Below are positions 13,608 through 26,191 of a stretch of 64,000 bases of DNA, piece after piece. Made by a program: the position numbers and the translations under genes. Positions within the stretch are counted from its first letter, which is position 1; every line of letters starts with the position of its first letter. Origin of the DNA: Eudromia elegans (taxonomy: Eukaryota; Chordata; Aves; Tinamiformes; Tinamidae); contig PTEX01000094.1 of the NCBI GenBank assembly GCA_003342815.1, positions 1-64,000 of the forward strand, in the 5' to 3' direction. A model generated the notes under the pieces. It was not told the origin of the DNA. It made no database searches and saw only the letters and a program-made list of their open reading frames with translations.

Positions 13608-15758
13608 CATTACCAGCCAAAGTCAACTAAGCTAAGTTTCCAAATAACGTTTAAATGCAATGCAGGAGGGGACCTGGCTTCTGCTCTTATCAGACCAGGT
13701 CCTAGTGTTGCCACCAACCTTTTGCATGGCATCTAGCAAACCACTCATCTGTGGCTTAGCTTCTTGTGTGTCAAGTGGAGATGGTGACAGCTTCTTTCTC
13801 CCGCCCTCTGATGACTGTTGATTTGGGTGTGATTTTGATTCCGGGTTTGCTGCAAACGTGTAGAAGACTTAGTCCAAGGAGATGACAAGGTCAGAGATGC
13901 CTTTCTGGTGATCTGATGTGCTAAGATGTGGCTGGAATGGAAGATGGGGCATCAGAGGTGTTAGGACCTCTTCCTGCTGACACCAAGCCTACAAACCTGA
14001 GCATCAGAGACCAAAGTTTCCCATTCTCCAATCCCAACATCTGAGGAGATATTTACCCACCTGTCTCACAGCATTGCCAGTTGAACTGGGGCTTGGCCGC
14101 CTTACGTCACAGATTTGCATTGCTGATTCATCCTTCAGGGTCCTCACGCACTTCTGACGTCCTTTCCGCGAGGCAGCACAGAGTGGGGCTGCGCTGTGTC
14201 ACAGGGCTGGCAGCTCTGCTTCCTCAGTGCTCAGATACTTGCACTTCAGCCCCGAGCAGTTGGCTGAAGGCTTGGCTTGAATCATCTGCAGTCTACATGT
14301 TAATTCATATCTGACTCAAGCTTTTTTTGAATCAGGAAAAATATCTTATTGAGGTGACAGGTGGTCTGGCACTATAGAGACAGGCCTGCTTTGTATGGAA
14401 AAACAAAGTGGGCTAGATTTCAGCATTTCCTCCTCAGTTAGTATTTCTTCATTTTGATTAATCTGAGCAAAATGCTGATTACAGTTAATTTCTGATTTTT
14501 TTTTAGGTATTTTGTTTGTTTATTTATATCTGAAAAGGAAAGCATTTTCTGTTTGTAAGGTATAGTGCGTGCCACAGATGTCCCATGAGGATTCAATATG
14601 AGAGAACTGCTTATTTGATCTAGAGTACAAATAGGAAGAGGAGAAGGAAAGAACCAAATGCTATTTATAGACTCTATTTGAGTCATCTGGGATACATATT
14701 GTGAATTTTCTCTACTGACAGTGCAGGGAAGATTGGGAAACCAAAACTGGGCTGTCCACACTCTTTCTGAACAGAAGCACCATGACTTATATATGTATAA
14801 GCAGAGCATCTTTCTTAGGCAGCCTGATACAGCACCCAGGACTCTCAAGCTGCATCTAAACCCAGCCAAGATCTGTTCTCTGCCCCCTGAGGACAAGAGG
14901 AATGGCACAATCCACACTCAGAAGAATGTTCCTGCCTCCAAAGAGCCCCCTGCGAATGCTGCTGACTGTGCTGGTCCCTGCATCCTTCCTAGGAGAGTTA
15001 AAGGTGACAAGAGCTATGATCTCACCGGGTTCATGCTCAAAGCTGCACTGTCTGCAATGACCAGAGAACTCAACCTCTTTCCCAAAAGAAAGTCATTTAA
15101 CTGTGAGTTAACGAAGTGGCAGCTTAGAGTCTGATCTTGAGGATGAATATGCTTGACACAAATAACTTGTGCCCCACGTAAAGCGAAGTTTTCCTTCATT
15201 AAACATAGATGCATTCTGTGCAGTGTTCAGCAGTTTGCTCTTTTATACCCAAGCTCTGATTGTTTTATTTTTATCCTTTAAGAGAAATCAGATGTTAAAG
15301 AGGAAGCTATTCTTGGGCTGACTGTACAAGTGATCAAGCCAAGCATATCCACATAAGACAGCTGCCGGCAAATGACAATTCAGGGTTGTGCTTTCAGTGC
15401 AGAAACAGCAGTGTGAGTGCTCGGGACGCAGACACGGTATCCTTGGGGATCAAGAGAGTAGCTGTCGTTGCACCTCTGATCCTCATCTCAGGTCCTCAGC
15501 TGTGTGCGAGTCTCTTTGTAACAACATTTCCCATCTTCTTTGAGGCCGAGACAACTCATGTCTCTGCTGTGACCTCTTTTCACAGCCCTGAGCCCTACCG
15601 CCGAGGTTGGCTGCACCAGTGTTCGCCCCAAGGCAATAAGTAGCTCTGGATGATGCTTCCTGGGGATTTTCAGGAATTTCTGTTCCAAATTGGCAGGTTG
15701 AAGAGCATAGATCCAAAAACTAAATTGCAGTCAGAAAAGGTCTGCTTAAGCTCCGACC
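13608..15758. other. No gene recognised
   Basis: Contains open frames of 159 codons (minus, 14438-14917) and 137 codons (plus, 14721-15134). They overlap each other on opposite strands, show no domain, and have no convincing splice or start context. I treat both as chance frames. Confidence 0.5.
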
Positions 15759-15780
15759 CTCACTTTTAATTAAAAGTGAG
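15759..15780. repeat. 22-bp perfect palindrome centred on TTAATTAA
   Basis: The half-site CTCACTTTTAA is followed immediately by its exact reverse complement TTAAAAGTGAG, with no spacer. It has the potential to form a small cruciform or bind a symmetric dimer. No neighbouring gene explains it. Confidence 0.9.
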
Positions 15781-18020
15781 AGACAAATTCATTAAGTTCC
15801 AAAGAAGTCTCAGACCAGGTAGAGAGCTCCTTCACTCTTCAGGAGCAACTCCCATAGCAACTCATGTGGGCTGTAACTATTTATTAGACCGTAGAGGGAA
15901 AGGAAAATGTTCAGAAATGCATTGAATGGATAACCTGCCCTGTGCCAAGCAATGGTAAGCACCTTCTGGCACACCAAACCAGCACATGGCAGCCCTTTTT
16001 GGCTGTACGTGTGCTACAGCACTGGAGAGGTGGATGTTGGCCTAGAAATGACAACACTGAAGCATGCAGCTCGGATTGGGTCCTCAAAAGTGATAAAGAA
16101 TTATGTGTGTTAGAAAAGGTCGTTTGTTCTTTTCAAGAAAGATTCTGGAGAATCGCTGATGGCATCACATCCACTTCTGGGATATTGTTAATGAATCAGG
16201 TCAGCCTAGGTGGATGTAATAAAAAATATCAGTGATCTGGTAGCCCATACAATGCTATATGAGAGATTTGATATCTTTTCTCGTTAAAATTTCCACTCTG
16301 CTTTGTGTGTTTTTATTAATTTCGTCTCAGTGCCAAATCTGTCAGGCAAATATGGTTGTAAATTTGCTTACAGTGACATGGTGAACTTGTAAAATACAGA
16401 CTGTTAGCTCTAAAGCTTCACAGTATTTCAAAGCATTGGTCCCCTTTCATAAATTTAAAGGGCTCTCTCTTTTATTTAAATCTTTTTTTTCCAGCTGAAG
16501 ATTCACAGAGTCTTGCCTTCATAGATTAAAATCCTCCGGTAGAAACATGCAAAAGGAAGGAAAAAGAATAAGAAAATGGGTCAAATAAAAGAGAATGGGG
16601 GAAAAGTTTGAATATAACAAAGGAAAAGTTTGAATGATGCAAGTTTCTTCGTAACTTGATTTTTTTTAGCAATGCTTATAATAAGACGCAAATAGTGATA
16701 AACTGAGGAGTCTCACTCTGAGCAGCAGATTGCTTTTGTGAGCAATTCATTGTGAGCACTTAAAGCAGGTCCAGTCGTGCGTGGTAATACCTTGCCCTGA
16801 GTTGCTAAGTGACCAAATAGTGGATACTGGATAGTGCCCAGTAGGCAGGTGCCGAGCTAAGCTTAAATCTCTAACCTCATTGCTGAAATCTGCTTTAAGG
16901 GTCAGCCAGCAGAGATAGCAGGGAACGTGGAGGGCAGCAGCTCTGAACTGCAGGAGGGCCTTTGGAGCTGAGCCCTTAGCATGCAGACACAGTGGTGGTG
17001 GCGAGTGACAGCAAACAAGTGAGGAGATACTCACCAAAACGATGGTGGAACCCAAGGGAGGACAACGGTGTTGTCTTATGGTGGGGACGAGAATCAGTTC
17101 ATAAAGATACAGTCCAGTCTGTTCCTACTCTTCCTCACTTATCACGGCCGGACAGAGACGTGATCCTTGTTGAAGAGAGTAAAGGGATATATTGCTCTCC
17201 ATGTCCAGCGATTGGAAGGGAAGTAATGGGCTGGAATCATATAAAGGGAGATTTAGGTGTGGAAAAAGTATAACACAGAGAATAATGAAGCACTGTGGAA
17301 GACGTGGGTGTTTCATCACCAAATTTTTAAGAACAGAGCACACAGATATGAGGTGATAATAGCTTAAGCGTACTTAATCCTATCTTAAGGAGGGAGGAAG
17401 CATTACATGTGACACTTGTTCTATTTTCTATGAGCCATATCCTCCTGTTTTTCAGAGCAATTGGGTGCCTAGCTCCAAAGATTTCCTTTTAAAGTTCCCA
17501 ACTAAGACATTTTGAGCATCTTTGCTAATAGCTTTGCTATTAACTACAGTAATATGAGTTAATCATTAGTGTATCTACTCAGCTGGCAATTTACTGATTG
17601 CCTCTTTCTTTAGATGGCCTGATCCCATCAGACACCAAGGTCCGGGTGCTGAGCATTAGTGACTCACTGAAGTCAACAGGAGTCAAGAGTCTTCATTTGT
17701 GCCCCTGATCATGCCTTAAGTTCTATTAAAATCCTTAAATATCCTATTTGCATCTTAAAAATGTTACCATATGAATCTCTTAAAATATTACCCTGCTGAT
17801 GATGCTTTGGGCAAGTTTCCAAAAGAGATGTGTTTTTGCCTTGTAGCTGAATACACAATTAATTTAGATTAAACTAACCTCAGCTTCTTCAACCTAATCC
17901 ATATTATACACGACTAGCTTTTATCTAGACAGGATATGTGTTTATGCTGATTCCTTCATATGCTGATTCCTGAAGTCATTGGCCAACTTTTAAAAGACTT
18001 GCTTCTAATGATCAGCTTTC
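15781..18020. other. No gene recognised
   Basis: Non-coding. Frames up to about 100 codons (15942-16235 plus, 16747-17055 minus) have no recognisable features. Confidence 0.5.
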
Positions 18021-18047
18021 TTTTTTTTTTTTTTTTTNTTTACACAG

Positions 18048-18095
18048 CTGGGAAGAAATACGGCCTTGTACCAGCTGCTGGAGAAAGTTACTCTG
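18048..18095 (+). other. Candidate 48-bp internal exon (unconfirmed)
   Basis: A run of about 20 Ts (with one N at 18038) ends in TACACAG, a good splice acceptor, and 48 bases later CTG/GTAAGG is a good donor. The enclosed length is a multiple of three. The phase-0 frame is open and reads LGRNTALYQLLEKVTL; the phase that puts AGKKYGLVPAAGESYSG in frame is also open. It lies on the strand of the 53.6 kb coding exon and could belong to the same gene, but I do not recognise the peptide. Signals this good do occur by chance in tens of kilobases. Confidence 0.3.
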
Positions 18096-21051
18096 GTAAG
18101 GTCAGGAAACACAAACACAGACCTTATTTTTTCGAGATTAAAAAAATAAAATAGCCCTCATAAAAAAAAATATACTACTCTTCGATATCCAATTTACAGT
18201 TATAAGTGAACCTACCCAGGACCTTATAGGAAGGAATATTGGTCATCTTGACAGCATCCTCCCTCGACTGACGGAGAGAGACATGGACTCTTTTTATTCT
18301 TATTATGTGGGCAAATTTCATCTTGCAGGCATCACCTCTTGACCTGCAATGTAGCAAATTTACAGAAATCTCTAATGTGACAGGGATTCTGTAATTCTTC
18401 AGGGTGACTTTTGGTGTAAGACCTGTTTTTTCAGAATCAACAAACTCTTAACCATAATCTGAGGGCCACTAAACTGTGTTTGACCATTTCCTGTAAGGAC
18501 TTTCTTCCTCAATGTGACTTCTGTCTTCTGTCATTATGCGCATTTTTGTCACTAATTTCTCTGGCGTGTTTGTCAGTTCTGTAGACCAGTGAGCAGATAA
18601 AAGCAGTCCTTGCCTTCCCTTTCTTTATATACAAGGGAAAGTGCCAACATTTTATTTACTTCCCAAACGGGCTCTTCTGTCTTGCTGAATGAGGCTTTTC
18701 TCTCTCACATCATAACCCGCACTGCATTTGCATGGTTTCAGATAATAAAAGCACTCATCTCCATTTATCTGAGTCCTGCTATAAATCTCCACGTAGCAGA
18801 GAGGGTAGCTTTTTGGCAGGCTTAAAAGCATGGCTCAATCGTTTGCTGAAGAAAGAGCACGGCGGCTGCTTGCATGCTCTTTCGGCAGGTACTGTTGGGA
18901 ATTAGTTCCTCTTCCAGAGCCAACTATGTGCCATGAAGTGAACCCCTTGAGTTTGAAAACCTCAGAGATTCCTGTTAAGTGTAAAGCAGGAGCCAGGAAT
19001 TCAGTGAAGAACTTGAAAAAAAGAAGCTGAATAATGCCAGGTGACGTCTTCTGCGGTGGGGAGTATTGATCGGGAGCAGAGAAGGAGGGGTATTGATTTT
19101 TACCTTTCGATAAGATGAGTTTTAGTCTGGTTCCTCCTCCTGCCTCCCAGTCCCCTTGTGGCCTGGGTTGCTGATCGTGCTACTTCTGCTCTGCTCCGTC
19201 TGATGTGTGCTTTTAATAGATGGCGAAGGCGCACAGAGTTCTCCTTAAAGACATATAAATCTAAATGAGTGCAGCTTCTCTGTTTGCCAGAAAGCACTTG
19301 GGCTACCCAGGAGGCTGCACATTGGGCAGAGTTTTCTCCCTGCTCCCCATGGTGTGCAGAGGCTCTCAGCATGCCCTGGGAGGCCTGGCCTTGTAGTAGT
19401 GGGGCAGTCCAGGAGGGAAGATGATGGACCTTCATAAAGATCCTCAGATGCTGGAAATCTGAGGTCCACTGAGAAGCCCTTTGCACAGCAGCAGGGTGCC
19501 CACTGTTGGTTGGCCTCTTTGGCAAAAGCAGACTTGCAAAATTTCATGCTCTCCACTTCTAAACTGTAATTCTCACAGGACACCAAGTAGCATTGGGATC
19601 TGCTATGGTCCAAGGGAAGTATCTGAGACACCAGATCCTTTGAATGTAGGGCCCTAATGACCCATGGGAAAGGAGAGGATCATTCCATATGGCTCTTCAT
19701 ACTACTCTACCTTGGGGATTTTTATTTTCTGGATAAATCTTCTGACTCTCCACTCTCATTTATCTATTGTCCAGCTTGCTTCTGTGCAATCTCTGAGTCC
19801 TCTCCAGCAATGCCAGGGGAGTGTGGAGGATCCCCAGGAGGTACAGGGTGACCAAAGGCAGAGTGGCCAACAGGGTGCGATGCCTTAATGCCCTGAGGAT
19901 CCGGCATATTCTCCTAGGAAATCAGGGGTCACAGCAAGGTGGTAGTGGCCATGGTATGATCGGAAAATGGGTCTACAGTGCTCTGCCTCCTACATCTCAC
20001 CCAGACCTCATTCCTCTGCTCTGACCTGAGAAACTACGTCAGCAGCAAAGTAAATGCATGCACTTTGCTCATAGCAACACACTTTGCATTCCTGTCACAT
20101 CATCCAGGTATCAAGTCAGTTCCCCAGCCATAGGCAAATATTAATTTCTGTCGTGTTGCAGATGGGAAAAATGATGTCTGTGGAGGCTAAACGGAAGGCT
20201 GATCATTTCTTCCTTCAAGGGCTTCATGGCAGGTTAGCATCTGAACAAGGAGGAGGGTTTGTTTGCCTAGGTCTGCCAACACTCTCAGGCTCTCTTGCCT
20301 CCCTGGAATTTGTGCACTCTTTTGTTGGTTACACACTTTTGCCCCATCCGCTGCCCACTCTGCTTGTCATCGCCTTCTAAATTCCTCTCCCGTTGACCCA
20401 TCTGCTTTAAAACCTGCCTACTCCTACTCTTTAACTCTCTGCCCATCCCTTGTAGAGCTGTTTTGGCTTCCTTAGTGACCTTCTGGGTTTAGGTTCTCCC
20501 ACATCTTTTAGCTGCAATCCACAGCACCTGAACCTGTCATTGCACCGTCTGTCGTACAAATTTTGTCTGCATGAACAGACACTTTGAGGAGTAATATTTG
20601 ATTCATATTAAATACATTTGAAAAACATTGCCATCTTACTCCCTAACATCTCCCTGTCCTTGGCATGGGAACCATCCCCTCTGGTCCAAATGGAATTCCC
20701 CTAGTATTTGGTGAATAGAATCACCAATAACCTGAACAGTGTGTGCACATCTGGCAGGGTATTTACTGCTCTCCTCAAGATCAAGTTTGTCAGTGAAGAA
20801 GGGAGTGGGAGGATATAATGCTCTGGCCTGTGGTACCATTTGACTGTTCTTTAGATCATAATAAATATTGACTTAATTGAACATACAGAGTCTTTTAAAT
20901 CATCCAGGCACATTACAAGCATTATGTAATTAATTTTTTGTTCCCTGTTGCCCAATATGATATTTTGTCTCTAGTTAATAAAGATGTCTCCAGGGAGGCA
21001 GTGCTTTGATTTTTGAAAGTACTAAATGACAGGCTTGTGTTATTGTTCATT
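18096..21051. other. No gene recognised
   Basis: Non-coding. Contains a 9-bp inverted repeat (GAAAGAGCA at 18851-18859, TGCTCTTTC at 18875-18883). The short frames around 19100-20480 look like chance frames in slightly GC-richer DNA. Confidence 0.5.
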
Positions 21052-21068
21052 AAAAAAAAAAAAAAAAA
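21052..21068. repeat. A17 homopolymer
   Basis: Uninterrupted run of 17 A. An AATAAA occurs about 70 bases upstream (near 20979), but no gene-like or SINE-like body precedes it, so a retrocopy tail is not supported. Confidence 0.8.
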
Positions 21069-23330
21069 GGAAAAAGCGGATTCCAAGGAAAATATCCTTC
21101 TGTGCAGGACAGGTAAAAGTGGCCTCTCTTGTAAAGGACTGTGTTTTCCACGGTGAAAATATTATTTAAAAGCTGTTCATAGGAACATTTTTTTTCAGAA
21201 TAACCTAACAACCTATATACTCAAACTACTATCTGCAGCATCACATTTAAACTATCATTCACAGTTATCTAGACGGTGATAGGAAGTGAAAGACAAAGCC
21301 ATAGACCAGGACCACCCTCCTGCGCCTGGCTTTGCAAAATAGTTAGTTCCTGCCCCAGAGTGTTCACAGCCCTGCAATCTACGGGTGCTGCTTTAACACT
21401 GAACAGTTCAAGAAGGGTTTTCAGCACACAGAGATAAACAAAGCAGACCCCTAAGGACGTCGTGTCCCTTGGAGAGGCTCTGTAGTGCACATGTGCCCTG
21501 TGTGAACGTATTCTAATGGTAGATCTTTCAGACTAGCTTGTGCAGACAACCTTTTCCTACAGCATCTCCTTGTTTTCTTTGTTTCTTTCTTTTTTTTTTT
21601 TTTCCCACAGGCCATCAAATCCATCCTGCTTTGCTTTGAAGCCTTAAAAAGATGGTCACTAGGAATTAAAAAGTAAAAATGTACAGGATTATTGGTTTTT
21701 ATCTGAAGTTGATAGCTTACTAATGAGGCTCATTTTAGCTTGTTAATACCTGGAATCCATATGAAGGCAGCAAGCAATCCATTTTCCTTTAAGTTCAAAG
21801 ATCACCTAAAAACTGACTTACCTATGTGAAATTCCAAGCAACAAGTAACTTCCAGAGGTTAATTCATTCCACGCTAAGCACTGAATCCTTTCTCTTTTCT
21901 GCTAAGGACAGAGGGACCCTCAGGCAAATTCACTCCTAGCCTAGATAGACTGGATAAATCTTCCATTTTTATGACTTACGTGTTAACTAATGGCTAATGG
22001 ATATTGCTGAACCTAGTGCTTTGGGTTTAGGGACAGTTTCTACCCTAACAAACTCAGAAGTCTTCATCCATGGGATGAAGTTCCTGAGGCACAAGCCAGG
22101 AGATTTGTGTCTCAGGAAACTTTGACCAAGCATGGCCTCAGGACTCTCTCCTGCTGTCCTGCAGTTCCTACTCAACTTGGTAGTAACAGGGCTCATGATT
22201 TTCAAGCCTGCAAGCCTGCAAAATAGCTGGACTTTTTTCTCAGCTCTAGAGAAATCTCTCTTTGGTTCCCAAATGCTGCCGCTTAAACAGACCAAAAGAT
22301 AATGTCTCTTCGAAAATGAACTTCAGTAGCTCTATGGAAAAAGAAATTCAAACTCTAAAGCAATCACAGCTATTTCTATTTAGCCATTCAGTCCTGCATA
22401 TTTACACAGACAGAGATTGAAGCTTAAGCCTTCTTCAGTCTCATTTTGAGTTAATTGGCAAATCCTCCTCTCTTGCCTTCATCCTGACCCTTTGCCATAC
22501 GGTGTCCTAATCACATGGGCTTTTTTTTTCATATTGCCTGGCTGCTACTGCCTCATCTTCATTAGGATGCACCTTCAATACTCATGCAGATCCATTCAGG
22601 AGCAGTTTGCTGTCTTCATTTTCCAGGCAGTGATATTTAAGTAGTAATCCCAGAGTTATTGGTCATTACTTTAGTCTTTAATCATCATGAGAGACCAAAG
22701 ACGGGAGCTAACCCTTGCATAAATTGCTCTGTTACAAGAAAGCAGTTAATTTTTAGAAGATTTAAAACTCATAAACCATTGTCTTGCTTCCTGGTCATAT
22801 CCAGAGGATTGTTTGCAATGATCTGGGCAGAGAAAAAGGGATTACACTTTGGTGACATAAATCACTAATGCCTAAGGTATTAGGTCTTGCTAATAAGACC
22901 CTGTTATTACAGAAACTTCTACCTGAACATCTCCAGGCACTCCACAAGCAGCTGAAGTAATTTAGATCAATGAGTTTTATGTTTTTCCATCCTTGGCTTC
23001 CTTGATGCTCTGAGCTGAACATTTGTGTCTAAACTGAGTCCCATGAGAGTTTTGTTTCCTCTAATAAACCTGTGGTCAGTGAGATATCGTAATTAGCTCT
23101 GCTTCAGTTAAGAAATGGGGTTTAGAGCTTTGAGCACCCCACTGCAGAAATGCATTCCCATGCTGCTTGTGCCAGGAGAGGGGAAGGGAACTATGTCAAT
23201 AACAGGAGCAGTTTTTTTCTATCATCATAACCATCTACCATCATAACCAAGACATTGCTGGCTGCTCTTGCTTCCAGGCAATGCTATTCTCTTTTGTGTA
23301 GTGATCAAACATAAATCTGAAGCAAGATGG
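21069..23330. other. No gene recognised; one strong orphan splice acceptor
   Basis: A T-rich tract at 21588-21603 followed by CCCACAG (AG at 21609-21610) is a near-ideal splice acceptor. The following phase-0 frame is open for 21 codons to a TAA at about 21674-21676. With no partner signal or protein match I do not call an exon. The rest is non-coding. Confidence 0.4.
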
Positions 23331-23357
23331 AAAAAAAAAAAAAAAAAANAANAAAAA
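23331..23357. repeat. A-rich homopolymer with two ambiguous bases
   Basis: Run of A with N at 23349 and 23352, followed by an AC-rich stretch. The Ns most likely mark unresolved homopolymer length in the assembly. Confidence 0.85.
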
Positions 23358-26131
23358 CCCACCACCAATAACAAGCAGTTTGAGAGACAAGGGTTTGGAG
23401 TTTCTTCAGGCAGCAGTCATGCCCTCAGGCATATCTGGAATCTCATTCCTATCAGCATTGCATGAGCTTTATGGGAAAAAGGCACTCTCCACTCTTCAGG
23501 GTGAGGATCCAATTACTTTAAAAGTATCTTTATGTCATTATATTCCTATTAAAGTGTAATTTATCACTCTCCATTGTACTCTTAATGACGCTTGAAAATA
23601 ATGGGCTTGAATCAATATTATGCCCAATATAAATGTGGTGGAGGAATATGGAGGTCCTCAGCAAAGCTGATTGCACTTCCCTGACTCTTTGGGTGGTATT
23701 TTGAAAGTGTATCTGCCCAAAGGGCAAGCTCCTGCTGTATGGACTAATTGTGCTGAGTACTAGCATGAGTACTGATAACCATTTGCCAGAAGCATTTTGA
23801 TGCATCTAGGGAACATCGGAGTAACTGCATACCCAATGTAGAGTTTTCTGGTTAATTCATCCACTTTCTGGGGGAGAAATGATAAACTTTTCCCCAACAT
23901 TTAAAGGGTCTAAGTCATGAACCTTACCTAGTAATTCTGACTCTCTCTGTTGGGTCCTGCGCTTTCTGAGGCTTTCTCTAGCACTGCACTGGAAAGAAGT
24001 GTGCCCGCAAATCCTTTCTGGCTTGAACGTGCTATTTTCCTGTGCTCTGCAGCTGGTGGCTGGCAATGCTGTGCACAGACCAAGGATTTACTCTACTCTT
24101 TCCAGATGTGGCTACTCTTCAGAAGAGCACATAGGCTCTGCAGACATTTTCTCCTCTTTATTCTTGCTCAGGTTTGGAAATGCCCTATGTGGGAGGGCCC
24201 ATTTTCTGCCATCCTCCTGATGGCAATATTTCTTTCCATGAGACTTCCTCCAGAGCTGGTTTTCTTAGTGCTGAACCTTGCTTCTATCTTATCTTTAATG
24301 CTTACTTCAGATATCAGCTAGATTAAAAAAACGGCAGTAGATCTGTTGAGAAGACTTAAGGTCTGAAGTGTGGGAAAAAGGTTAATCAGATTTCCAGAAT
24401 TAAATAAAGTTCACTTCCCATAGCTCTCCACTTCTTTTTACACTTGGAAGTGACCCAAGAATCCGGTGAAGAGTCATCATGCAGAGCAGCAGTTCATGTT
24501 GGGGGAAGTTTCTGCAACCCTGCTAATTTTCAGTGCTCCAATTCCTCTGACTTTGCTGTGGTTCTTATGACTGGAGTCACCACATCCAAACTCAGGATGC
24601 TGCAGGTGCTCCAAAGCCATCCTTTGGGGAGAGGCTGGGATACCTACAGCCTAGTGCAGCTCATTCCCTGCAGGAGTCCAAGTGCCCAAGTGTCCAGAGC
24701 AGCTTAATCCAAGGACTGTGCTAGAAGTTATCATGTATGATTAGTAAAGATGTGAGGAATTGCAAGCTCTACATTGTCAATAAGCCTCCTTCCAAACAGA
24801 TATTTCAGACTTTAGTAGATTTTAGACAGAAGTTCCTGTCTATCCAGTCACATCAGAGCAGTTTCCTTCCTCTTTCCGCTCAGTGGGGCCTCGTTTTTTA
24901 CACTGCACGCCAGACTGCAAAGCCAACGCGTGCTGTTGCAGCAGGATTAGAAGTGGAGGTGGTAGTGCAGGACAGCAGGAGGACATTTGTTGGCTGAATC
25001 AGATTGTCTTTGTGGAATAAGGGGAGAGAGCAGCCTCCTTATGGGCTCCTATGGCTCTACCCTGGGAAGGGGAGGGACAGGTTAATCTTCTGTTGCCACG
25101 CTGAGCAGTAAAAAGGAAACTCTCCAAATTACTTGGTCATCCCCCTTAGCCCACACTCTGTCAGCAAATAAAATGGTCCAAAGGCTGTTCTCTGGCCCTC
25201 TGGCAATTGGCCAAGCATTGCTCATACCCAGATAATTGGCTACTCTTGTTTTCCCTAGAATAGCCCCCATCCAAACGGCTTCTTGGGAAGACTCCCCAGC
25301 CCATTCTGGCTCCAATTTCTGCCTAGGCTTTGTCTGGGAGAGTTCCTCTTGGCATGGGCCAAAACAGTAAAAAACTGCATAGTAACAAGTGTGGGTCATG
25401 TTTGTGCCAAAGCCTAGCTCAGTTGTCACTGTAAATCTTAGGTGGCTTGCTTCTCTTTAGTCTCCTATATTAAAAGATACCACAAGACTCAATTGAAAAG
25501 GAAAAGTATATTTAGAGGAGGTTGCTGATGTCCTTCCAACTTTCAGACCCAATATAAGGAGCCTTCCATCCCACTATTAGCCTGGAGAAGAAGCCTTTGC
25601 ATTAGCCACAGCAGTGGCTGAGGGAAAAAATGCAGGACCTCTAGATGGACACATCTCACATACAAGATACCAAGCACTTTCACCTGTCTTGGATTCAGCT
25701 GGGATTCAGTGTGGTGGCAATAAGTAACGTCCAAGCTATGTGGGCAGCCACATGGAGAATCTGAGTGTATAAGAGGGTAATTCTAGGTCTGTACTGTTCC
25801 TTTCTTTCAATGTGGGACTCATTAGTTCACATATTCCTGATTTACTAATATTTTAAGGATAAGTTAAACTGAGGATAAGTTAAACAACTTGAGGATTTTG
25901 CTTAAACCAAATTCAACCCAACTTCTGTCCATTACGTGTCCTGATGTGCTCTAGAAATCATTCAGCTAAAAAATAGGATGGGTAAAAGGCCTCCTAGCAG
26001 CACTGTGTCAGGTAAATGACACATAGGATACTGTTGGGGCATTGACTCAGCCAAGTGGGAATAAATTAGTTGCTTTGTCATTCGTGTCTGCCTCTTCCTC
26101 CCATGTCAGTTAATTAAATGCAATGAATTTG
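23358..26131. other. No gene recognised
   Basis: Non-coding. A 15-bp near-tandem duplication (GGATAAGTTAAAC units) is at 25857-25885. The 123-codon frame at 23950-24321 (plus) is hydrophobic and overlaps other frames, with no domain match. Confidence 0.5.
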
Positions 26132-26191
26132 CCTTTTTTCTTTTCTTACTTTCTTTCCTTTCCTTTTTTTTTTTTCTTTTTTATCCCTTCC
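26132..26191. repeat. Polypyrimidine tract
   Basis: About 60 bases of almost pure C and T, including a T13-type run. Low-complexity sequence. Confidence 0.8.

Noticed and set aside
14438-15134. 159-codon minus and 137-codon plus frames
   Set aside because: They overlap on opposite strands, have no recognisable domain or splice signals, and could not both be real.
18851-18883. 9-bp inverted repeat as a microRNA or structured RNA
   Set aside because: The stem is far too short for a microRNA precursor, and the flanks do not extend the pairing.
20095-20260. Possible second MIR copy (GCAGATGGGAAAAATGATG...)
   Set aside because: Only the first ~15 bases resemble MIR; the rest does not follow the family.
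21052-21068. A17 run as the tail of a processed pseudogene
   Set aside because: No gene-like or SINE-like body or flanking duplication is visible upstream.
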